7,670 nucleotides of DNA, taken from JBBTVO01 sp038058335. Its GTDB lineage: Bacteria; Patescibacteriota; Microgenomatia; Levybacterales; UBA12049. The translations under genes and the position numbers were made by a program. Below, piece after piece: positions 1 through 4,757 of the stretch. The DNA is taken from positions 1 to 7,670 of the forward strand of contig JBBUBI010000061.1 of assembly GCA_038058335.1 (NCBI GenBank), read 5' to 3'. Numbering within the stretch: position 1 is the stretch's first letter; each line of letters starts with the position of its first letter. The notes under the pieces are model-generated. The model saw only the letters and a list, made by a program, of their open reading frames with translations, searched no databases and was not told the origin of the DNA.

Positions 1-11
1 CTAATAAAAAT

Positions 12-125
12 ATGAAGGTACAAGCAAGTGTAAAACCAAGATGCATGAAATGCAAAATTATAAGACGCAAGGGAGTTGTGCGGATTCTTTGTGAAAACCC
101 AAAGCATAAACAGAGACAGGGATGA
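12..125 (+). CDS. rpmJ: Ribosomal protein bL36
   Basis: This is the small zinc-ribbon protein of the large ribosomal subunit, where it binds 23S rRNA. The reading frame gives 37 residues, beginning MKVQASVKPRCMKCK and ending KHKQRQG, which is the usual bL36 length and layout. The zinc ligands are visible as C11, C14, C27 and H32, so this is the zinc-binding form. It is preceded by AAT and no Shine-Dalgarno sequence. A TAA at 2-4 could be the stop of an upstream gene, commonly infA in this operon, but too little is present to say. It is followed by rpsM after an 87-base repeat-containing gap, which is the normal bacterial order infA-rpmJ-rpsM. The identification is very secure. Confidence 0.96.
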   Translation: MKVQASVKPRCMKCKIIRRKGVVRILCENPKHKQRQG

Positions 126-136
126 AGCCTTGCTTA

Positions 137-203
137 TAGACTAAGGACTACAGTCTACGGAATTAGAGTTGGCAGTAGTCGGTAGACAATAGACGATTAG
201 CTT
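137..203. repeat. Degenerate 7-base repeats, inverted midway (gap 1)
   Basis: Most of the rpmJ-rpsM gap is built from an imperfect 7-base unit. On the left the units TAGACTA, AGGACTA and CAGTCTA run at 137-157 in strict 7-base register. On the right TAGTCGG, TAGACAA and TAGACGA run at 176-196, which is the complementary orientation (TAG at the start of the unit instead of CTA at the end). Short perfect pairings can be picked out, such as TAGACT (137-142) with AGTCTA (152-157), and GTCTAC (153-158) with GTAGAC (182-187). It resembles the repeats in the rpsK-rpsD and rpoA-rplQ gaps. Function is unknown; a mobile or slippage-generated spacer repeat and an RNA hairpin are both possible. Confidence 0.6.
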
Positions 204-212
204 TAAAATAAT

Positions 213-602
213 ATGAGAATAGCAGGAATAAATTTACCGGAAGAAAAAAGAATAGACATAGCCTTAAGCTATCTTTATGGCATTGGTAGAAATAATGTAG
301 TCGGTATTCTAAAGCAGGCAGGAATTGATGCAGATAGAAGAACAAAAAGTCTCACAGAAGAAGAACAGATAAAAATTCAAAAAGTCGTAGAAACTTTTAA
401 AGTAGAAGGTGATCTTAGGGCTGATATTTCAGCCGACATTAAGAGGCTCAAGGAAGTAGGAGCTTATAGGGGCACAAGGCACTCAAAGGGGCTTCCAGCA
501 AGAGGACAAAGAACGAGATCAAATGCAAGAACCAAGAGGGGTAAAAGAGTCACAATCGGTGCTATAAAGAAAGAAGTAGCGGCAAAGATGGGCATAACCT
601 AA
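213..602 (+). CDS. rpsM: Ribosomal protein uS13
   Basis: uS13 sits in the head of the 30S subunit, where it contacts the P-site tRNA and forms bridges to the 50S subunit. The 129-residue product starts MRIAGINLPEEKRIDIALSY, continues with the helix-two-turn-helix region (LYGIGRNNVVGIL at 21-33), and carries the diagnostic basic motif GLPARGQRTRSNARTKRG at 93-110. The length is normal. The tail ends AAKMGIT rather than in the lysine run of many homologues. The start is the first ATG of a family-typical N terminus and is preceded by AAT, with no Shine-Dalgarno sequence. It lies 7 bases upstream of rpsK in the same operon. Confidence 0.97.
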   Translation: MRIAGINLPEEKRIDIALSYLYGIGRNNVVGILKQAGIDADRRTKSLTEEEQIKIQKVVETFKVEGDLRADISADIKRLKEVGAYRGTRHSKGLPARGQRTRSNARTKRGKRVTIGAIKKEVAAKMGIT

Positions 603-609
603 ATTTAAT

Positions 610-1017
610 ATGGCAAGCAAAAAAACTACAAAAATAACAACCAAGGCAAAGAAAAAAACCGGAGTGGCGATCACAGAACGTGGAAAGGTTTTTATTACCG
701 CCACATTCAATAACACTCTAGTAACCATAACAAATAATAATGGCGATGCTGTCGCATGGGGATCTTCTGGTTCAGCGGGATTTAAGGGTACAAGGAAATC
801 AACTCCTTTCGCGGCGACAGTTGCGGTTGAAGGAGCGGTAAAAAAGTCAATAGAAAAAGGAATAAAAACAGTCGAAGTATTTGTAAAAGGTCCCGGCTCA
901 GGCAGAGACTCTGCTTTAAGAGCAATACGCACTGGAGGGCTGTCAATATCTCTTATTTCTGATGTAACACCAATACCGCATAACGGACCAAGGCCCAAGA
1001 AGAAAAGAAGGGTATAG
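610..1017 (+). CDS. rpsK: Ribosomal protein uS11
   Basis: uS11 is a platform protein of the 30S subunit and lies near the E site and the mRNA exit. The product is 135 residues. After a Lys/Thr-rich N-terminal arm (residues 2-17), the core shows GKVFITATFNNTLVTIT (25-41), GSSGSAGFKGTRKSTPFAA (51-69), GPGSGRDSALRAI (94-106) and the conserved C-terminal end DVTPIPHNGPRPKKKRRV (118-135). All are hallmark uS11 segments and the protein is complete. It begins 8 bases after the rpsM stop with AAT before ATG and no Shine-Dalgarno sequence, so translation may depend on ribosomes arriving from rpsM. It is separated from rpsD by a repeat-filled gap. Confidence 0.97.
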   Translation: MASKKTTKITTKAKKKTGVAITERGKVFITATFNNTLVTITNNNGDAVAWGSSGSAGFKGTRKSTPFAATVAVEGAVKKSIEKGIKTVEVFVKGPGSGRDSALRAIRTGGLSISLISDVTPIPHNGPRPKKKRRV

Positions 1018-1020
1018 AGA

Positions 1021-1076
1021 TTAGCATTTAGCGTTTAGTTTAAAACTATACGCTAGTCGCTAGTAACTAAATTCTA
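1021..1076. repeat. Eight in-register 7-base repeats with central inversion (gap 2)
   Basis: This gap reads as eight consecutive heptamers: TTAGCAT, TTAGCGT and TTAGTTT (1021-1041), followed without interruption by AAAACTA, TACGCTA, GTCGCTA, GTAACTA and AATTCTA (1042-1076). The first three carry TTAG at their left end and the last five carry CTA at their right end, so the orientation flips at 1041/1042. The reverse complement of the left arm pairs imperfectly with 1043-1062, which gives a long, almost loop-less hairpin. The array fills nearly the whole space between rpsK and rpsD. It has no T-run after it, so it is not a standard intrinsic terminator. Confidence 0.75.
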
Positions 1077-1083
1077 GAGAATT

Positions 1084-1692
1084 ATGGCAAGATATACAGG
1101 ACCAAAACATAAATTGGCAAGAAGAGAAGGACTTAACATTCTTGATAAAAGCTCTGCGAGCTTAAAAAGAAGGTTAAATATTCCTCCGGGACAGCATGGA
1201 AGAAAAAGACATTCCAGGCTTTCTGAGTTTGGTCTTCAGCTTCGCGAAAAGCAAAAGGTAAAAGTAACATACGGACTTTTGGAGAAACAGTTCAAAATAC
1301 TTATCAACTCTGCTTCTAGGCAAAAAGGAGATACAGGAGAAATTCTAATGTCTCTTCTTGAGCGAAGACTGGATAACGTAATCTACAGACTTGGATATGC
1401 AAAAACAAGAATGATGGCAAGACAGCTGGTTTCACATGGACACGTTTTGGTAAATGGCAAGAAAGTAAATATTCCTTCTTATTCTGTGAAGATTGACGAT
1501 GTAGTTTCTTTATCTCCTCAAATTAAAAAATCAACAAATGTATCATTGCTTTTGGAAACAGATGAGGAAAAAGAGATTCTTCCATTTCTTAAAAAGAAGA
1601 AAGAAGAAGGTACGCTTTTGCGATATCCCAAAAAGGACGATTTACAGATTCCATTCAATTTGCAATTAATCATTGAATATTACTCTCGTTAG
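1084..1692 (+). CDS. rpsD: Ribosomal protein uS4
   Basis: uS4 is a primary 16S rRNA-binding protein that nucleates assembly of the 30S body; in several bacteria it also represses the alpha operon translationally. The 202-residue product has the family N terminus (MARYTGPKHKLARREG), the PPGQHGRKR segment (34-42), and an S4 RNA-binding domain from about residue 92 to 145 (LLERRLDNVIYRLGYAKTR, then HGHVLVNGKKVNIPS). The N-terminal zinc-knuckle cysteines found in some homologues are absent, so this is the cysteine-free type. It ends normally with FNLQLIIEYYSR. The start is ATT-ATG with only weak purine content upstream. Its last codons overlap a promoter-like sequence for rpoA. Confidence 0.97.
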   Translation: MARYTGPKHKLARREGLNILDKSSASLKRRLNIPPGQHGRKRHSRLSEFGLQLREKQKVKVTYGLLEKQFKILINSASRQKGDTGEILMSLLERRLDNVIYRLGYAKTRMMARQLVSHGHVLVNGKKVNIPSYSVKIDDVVSLSPQIKKSTNVSLLLETDEEKEILPFLKKKKEEGTLLRYPKKDDLQIPFNLQLIIEYYSR

Positions 1693-1701
1693 TGCTAAAA
1701 T
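1673..1701 (+). promoter_or_regulatory. Candidate extended -10 promoter for rpoA
   Basis: A TTGAAT hexamer (1673-1678, four matches to TTGACA) stands exactly 17 bases before TAAAAT (1696-1701, five matches to TATAAT). The -10 box is preceded by TG at 1693-1694, giving the extended motif TGCTAAAAT. The promoter lies over the end of rpsD. Transcription would be expected to begin at about 1707-1709, only one to three bases before the rpoA ATG at 1710, giving an almost leaderless message. No Shine-Dalgarno sequence precedes rpoA, which is consistent with this. The match is by eye and needs transcript mapping. Confidence 0.5.
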
Positions 1702-1709
1702 ACTAAGTT

Positions 1710-2636
1710 ATGCTTGACCCAATTCTAAAAGTTAAGGAAGAAAAAAGCGAAAAGGACTTCGGCAGGTTCGTAATAGAACCTTTAGAGCCTGGTTTTGGTC
1801 ATACTTTGGGAAATTCTTTGCGAAGAGTTTTGCTCTCATCCATTCCAGGAGCAGCAGTTACTTCTCTAAGAATTTCAGGAGTTAAGCATAAGTTTTCTAC
1901 AGTTCCAGGACTTAAGGAAAACATAGTGGATTTTCTTCTCAACGTTAAAGGGCTTAATCTAACACTTCTTAACTCAAAAGACTCAAGCACAATAAAGCTT
2001 TCGGTAAAAGGTCCAAAGAAAATTACAGCAGCGGATCTTGAACTCTCAGAAGATGTTGAGCTTGCTAACAAAGACCAATATCTCGGATACTTAAGCGATA
2101 AAAAGGGTAAGCTTGATATAGAATTCACCGTTGAAAGAGGCATGGGGTATTCACTAGCTGAAGAGAGAAAAATATCTACTGTCGGTACGATTCCAACGGA
2201 TTCTATTTTCACACCAGTAAGAAGAGTAAATTATGAGATATCGGCAACCCGTGTCGGAAGGCAGACAAATTTAGATAAGCTCACGCTTGATATTTGGACA
2301 AATGGTGCAGTCACTCCTAGAGATGCATTAAATGAAGCCGGAAGAATTCTTTCATCTTATTTTACTCAAATTTATAATCCTAAAGCAGCTGAAGCAATTG
2401 AGACAGTTTCTCCAATGCCTTCTGTCTCTGATTCGATCCTCAGGCTAACCGTTGATGAACTTGATTTACCTACTAGAATTTACAATAGCCTGAGAAACGG
2501 AGGAATTGAAACATTTGCAGATTTGCTTTCAGTTCCAAGACGTGACCTGATATCAATGAGAAATATGGGAAGTAAATCAATTTCAATAATCGAGGAAAAA
2601 TTAAAAGGCAGAGGCATTGAGCTTTCACAAAGTTAA
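1710..2636 (+). CDS. rpoA: RNA polymerase alpha subunit
   Basis: Alpha dimerises to nucleate RNA polymerase assembly, and its C-terminal domain binds promoter UP elements and activators. The 308-residue product is full length. The N-terminal domain (about 1-230) shows the dimerisation and beta-contact segment GFGHTLGNSLRRVLLSS (28-44), then VERGMGYSLAEER (141-153), IPTDSIFTPVRRVNYE (161-176) and the helix before the linker. The C-terminal domain (about 245-308) is present. By alignment with the E. coli protein, the DNA-contact residues R265, N268, G296, K298 and S299 correspond to R256, N259, G287, K289 and S290 here, so UP-element binding is plausibly kept. The gene lies between rpsD and rplQ as usual, 17 bases after rpsD. 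Confidence 0.97.
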   Translation: MLDPILKVKEEKSEKDFGRFVIEPLEPGFGHTLGNSLRRVLLSSIPGAAVTSLRISGVKHKFSTVPGLKENIVDFLLNVKGLNLTLLNSKDSSTIKLSVKGPKKITAADLELSEDVELANKDQYLGYLSDKKGKLDIEFTVERGMGYSLAEERKISTVGTIPTDSIFTPVRRVNYEISATRVGRQTNLDKLTLDIWTNGAVTPRDALNEAGRILSSYFTQIYNPKAAEAIETVSPMPSVSDSILRLTVDELDLPTRIYNSLRNGGIETFADLLSVPRRDLISMRNMGSKSISIIEEKLKGRGIELSQS

Positions 2637-2637
2637 A

Positions 2638-2745
2638 CAGTCGGTTTTCAGTTGTCAGTTTTCAGATTTTTTTGGTCAGTTTTCAGTCATACGGAGAATA
2701 ACAGAAAAACCGAAGATTGGAGCTGAAACACAAAACTGAGAATAG
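2638..2745. repeat. TTTTCAG-type 7-base repeats with inverted copies (gap 3)
   Basis: The left part of the rpoA-rplQ gap runs in 7-base register: CAGTCGG, TTTTCAG, TTGTCAG, TTTTCAG, ATTTTTT, TGGTCAG, TTTTCAG (2638-2686). Three units are exact TTTTCAG. The right part carries looser copies in the opposite orientation, such as CAGAAAA (2702-2708), CTGAAAC (2723-2729) and CTGAGAA (2736-2742). The whole block could fold back on itself imperfectly. There are T-runs at 2667-2673 and 2751-2756, but no strong GC-rich stem precedes either, so a terminator is not called. No open reading frame is supported here. Confidence 0.65.
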
Positions 2746-2758
2746 GCAACTTTTTTAT

Positions 2759-2808
2759 TATGACCCAGAGCTTTCCGAAGGGTCATATTGAGCAAAGTCG
2801 AAATATGA
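2759..2808. repeat. Two overlapping palindromic elements with GAGC...CGAA loops
   Basis: Element 1 pairs TATGACCC (2759-2766) with GGGTCATA (2780-2787) around a 13-base loop. Element 2 pairs TCATATT (2783-2789) with AATATGA (2802-2808) around a 12-base loop. Their inner sequences correspond: GAGCTTTCCGAA (2768-2779) and GAGCAAAGTCGAA (2790-2802). Stems thus differ while the core is shared, the pattern of interspersed palindromic repeats built on GAGC..GTCGAA cores that I recall from many bacterial genomes. The elements share 2783-2787, so only one hairpin can form at a time. The second encloses the rplQ ATG at 2805-2807 in its stem. Confidence 0.7.
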
Positions 2809-3323
2809 GGAAAAATGTTTTTGGGAGAAGATTTAAAAGAGATACTAATGAAAGAAAGGCACTTTTCAGAGCGCTTATGTCTTCATTGGTTTTGGATGAA
2901 AAGATAAAGACTACAGAAGCAAAGGCAAAGTCAATAAAAGCTGGGATAGATAAGCTTGTGACGCTTGCCAAGAATAAGGAAGAAGATGCCCGAAGATTCT
3001 TATCTGAACATTTAAATCAGAAAGCAATTGACAAGATGATTAATGTAATTGCTCCGCAATTTAAAGATAGACCAGGGGGATACACAAGGATAATCAGAAT
3101 GGGAAATAGAATCTCAGATAGCGCATCCATGGTGGTTATGGAATGGACAGATCAGATAATTCAAGTTTCACAAATAAAGATTCAAAAGCCAAAAAAAGTT
3201 AAAGAATCTAAGGAAAGGAAATCATCATTAAAGAAAACTACTGTTTCAAAGAAAAAAAGTTCTGCAGCAAAAGCGGTTTCAAAGAAAGTAAGTAAATCGG
3301 ACAGCAAAACAAAAAAGAAGTAA
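2805..3323 (+). CDS. rplQ: Ribosomal protein bL17 with long basic tail
   Basis: bL17 is a large-subunit protein located near the polypeptide exit tunnel. From the ATG at 2805 the product is 172 residues. MRKNVFGRRFKR aligns without gaps to the E. coli start MRHRKSGRQLNR, followed by RKALFRALMSSLV, IKTTEAKAKSIK, a helix ending LVTLAK, and the hallmark RPGGYTRIIRMGNRISDSASM. An in-frame ATG at 2760 would add 15 residues (MTQSFPKGHIEQSRN), but these are encoded by a palindromic repeat and have no family counterpart, so 2805 is preferred. The last 55-60 residues form a Lys/Ser/Thr-rich tail ending SDSKTKKK, probably disordered and rRNA-binding. rplM follows after 2 bases. Confidence 0.93.
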   Translation: MRKNVFGRRFKRDTNERKALFRALMSSLVLDEKIKTTEAKAKSIKAGIDKLVTLAKNKEEDARRFLSEHLNQKAIDKMINVIAPQFKDRPGGYTRIIRMGNRISDSASMVVMEWTDQIIQVSQIKIQKPKKVKESKERKSSLKKTTVSKKKSSAAKAVSKKVSKSDSKTKKK

Positions 3324-3325
3324 AT

Positions 3326-3748
3326 ATGAAAAAAACAACCGAAGCAACTAAGGCTTCACAAATAAAAAGAGACTGGCATTTAATTAATCTTAAAGATAAG
3401 ATTTTGGGAAGAGAGTCAGTTGCGATTGCGCATTTCCTGATGGGGAAGAGCAAGCCATATTTCGTCAGAAATCTTGACTGCGGAGATAATGTAGTTGTGG
3501 TAAATGCGAAATTTGTAAAAGTGACAGGTAAGAAAGAAACAGATAAGAAATATTACAGGCATTCGGGATACCCTGGAGGTTTTAAAGTGAGAACTTTCAA
3601 GGAATTGATGGAAACAAAACCGGAAGAAATAATTAGACATGCGGTAAGAGGAATGCTTCCCCAGACCAGATTGAGAGACAGAATGCTTACCAGGCTTTTT
3701 GTTTTTGAAGATGATAATCATCCATATGCTGATAAGATAAAAGGATAA
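3326..3748 (+). CDS. rplM: Ribosomal protein uL13
   Basis: uL13 is an early-assembling 23S rRNA-binding protein of the 50S subunit. The 140-residue product opens with a short Lys/Thr-rich arm, then the family motifs RDWHLINLKDKILGRES (15-31), GDNVVVVNAKFVKVTGKK (53-70), KKYYRHSGYPGGFK (74-87), and IIRHAVRGMLPQTRLRDRML (102-121), ending PYADKIKG. Length and order are normal. It starts 2 bases after the rplQ stop with AAT before ATG and is followed by rpsI after one base. The rplM-rpsI pair is conserved across bacteria; its fusion to the end of the alpha operon is common. Confidence 0.96.
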   Translation: MKKTTEATKASQIKRDWHLINLKDKILGRESVAIAHFLMGKSKPYFVRNLDCGDNVVVVNAKFVKVTGKKETDKKYYRHSGYPGGFKVRTFKELMETKPEEIIRHAVRGMLPQTRLRDRMLTRLFVFEDDNHPYADKIKG

Positions 3749-3749
3749 T

Positions 3750-4208
3750 ATGGCAGAAAATACAGAACAAGTAAAAATAAATTCTAAAAAGAACACTAAT
3801 TTTATATACGCTATTGGTAGAAGAAAACAAGCTTCGGCCCGTGCGCGGTTGTATCAGGAGATCAAAAGCAGTTACGATTTCAAGAAAGGCGACATTTTCG
3901 TAAACGGAAAAAAGGCGAGTGAATACTTCAAGGGCGAGTTGGCAAGACTGAATTATATTCAGCCGCTTCAGATTGTTGATGCAGTAAGTAAATATGCATT
4001 TACCATCAAAGTTCAGGGTGGAGGAGAAAACTCACAGCTGGATGCGGTAATTCTCGCCATGTCCAAAGCTCTTGCTAAGCTTGATGATAAAAATAAAGTA
4101 CTTTTGAGAAAAAAAGGACTTCTTACCACTGATGCTAGAGTTAAAGAGCGAAGAAAAGTCGGAACCGGCGGAAAAGCAAGACGCAAGAAGCAATCCCCAA
4201 AGAGGTAG
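3750..4208 (+). CDS. rpsI: Ribosomal protein uS9
   Basis: uS9 lies in the 30S head, and its C-terminal arginine reaches the P-site tRNA anticodon loop. The 152-residue product has a non-conserved N-terminal arm (1-17), then AIGRRKQASARARLY (21-35), FVNGKKASEYF (50-60), FTIKVQGGG (84-92), GLLTTDARVKERRKVG (123-138) and the basic end KARRKKQSPKR. The tail keeps the terminal Lys-Arg but reads SPKR instead of the usual SKR. The segment after GGG reads ENSQLDAVILAMSKAL where most bacteria have a GQAGA-type helix start. AAGGA at 3741-3745, overlapping the rplM end, is the best Shine-Dalgarno-like sequence in the operon. It is the last gene of the plus-strand block. Confidence 0.95.
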   Translation: MAENTEQVKINSKKNTNFIYAIGRRKQASARARLYQEIKSSYDFKKGDIFVNGKKASEYFKGELARLNYIQPLQIVDAVSKYAFTIKVQGGGENSQLDAVILAMSKALAKLDDKNKVLLRKKGLLTTDARVKERRKVGTGGKARRKKQSPKR

Positions 4209-4211
4209 AGT

Positions 4212-4757
4212 TTACAAAAGATTTTCTGCAATCGCTTTTTTTACCCAAGGAGCAAGAGACTGATAAATTCTCCCATTTTTATTCATTATTTCCCCTTTTT
4301 TTACCAGAGAAAAACCATAAGCAAATTCAAGATTTGGGCTAGGCAACTTTTTTAATTCAGCTGTTAAGATCTCACAGACTTCATGTTCGATAAATTCACT
4401 TTTGGGATCTTTTGTTTTGTAATATATTGCTCCATTATTTTTTGGTTTACCAATTAAATCATTTCGAGAGATATTCCACTCTCTTTTGAGAGTTTCATAT
4501 ACTGCATCGAGTGTCGATTGAAGCTTTTCATTAACAAAAAGCTGATGAGACGATGAGGTAATATCAAAAACACCATCAAATGCAGGATGTTTTCTATGCT
4601 GAATAATAAATTGATCTTTATAAATTAGCGCAATTGTGAGAGCTTTGTGAAGAATACCTTTTTTGTGTGCCTCCCATTTCTCAATTTTGCCGATAACATC
4701 TCCACTTTTATTAACTTGAGCAATAATTTGTTTTTGTTTATAATAACTATTCATCAT
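4212..4757 (-). CDS. Idi-like Nudix protein (IPP isomerase type 1 family)
   Basis: Type 1 isopentenyl-diphosphate isomerase converts IPP and DMAPP in the cytosol using a divalent metal. The 181-residue product shows the family opening (VNKSGDVIGKIEKWEAHKKG, 15-34) and plausible metal ligands H31, H37, H71, E93, E124 and E126; the E-H-E pair matches E114/E116 of the E. coli enzyme. The catalytic Cys67 (CGH in E. coli) aligns with S69 in TSSSH. The Nudix helix is recognisable but weak (YETLKREWNI). It could therefore be a divergent isomerase or a Nudix hydrolase of the related YfcD type. AGAGG at 4763-4767 is a good ribosome site; a second ATG follows immediately. Its start overlaps the prenyl synthase stop by 4 bases, which supports an isoprenoid role. 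Confidence 0.78.
   Translation of the reverse strand: MMNSYYKQKQIIAQVNKSGDVIGKIEKWEAHKKGILHKALTIALIYKDQFIIQHRKHPAFDGVFDITSSSHQLFVNEKLQSTLDAVYETLKREWNISRNDLIGKPKNNGAIYYKTKDPKSEFIEHEVCEILTAELKKLPSPNLEFAYGFSLVKKGEIMNKNGRIYQSLAPWVKKAIAENLL

Noticed and set aside
1..11. TAA at 2-4 as the end of an upstream gene (infA expected)
   Set aside because: Plausible from operon order, but no coding sequence lies within the window to support it.
137..203. CRISPR-like array in the repeat gaps
   Set aside because: Units are 7 bases with no unique spacers and no cas genes nearby.
204..209. TAAAAT as a -10 box for rpsM
   Set aside because: Initiation would fall at about 216, inside the gene after the start codon, and no -35 is evident.
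519..998. 159-codon minus-strand open frame across rpsM/rpsK
   Set aside because: It overlaps two unmistakable ribosomal protein genes; composition is that of an antisense shadow.
1799..2212. 137-codon minus-strand open frame inside rpoA
   Set aside because: It is fully antisense to conserved rpoA codons, and its translation shows no recognisable domain; a shadow frame.
2645..2673. Possible rho-independent terminator after rpoA (T-run at 2667-2673)
   Set aside because: The bases before the T-run are TTTTCAG-type direct repeats, not a GC-rich inverted repeat.
2760..2804. Upstream ATG at 2760 giving bL17 15 extra residues
   Set aside because: The extra peptide is encoded by a palindromic repeat, and bL17 aligns to E. 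coli from its first residue at 2805.
3416..3796. 126-codon minus-strand open frame over rplM/rpsI
   Set aside because: It is antisense to conserved ribosomal protein genes and has no family resemblance.
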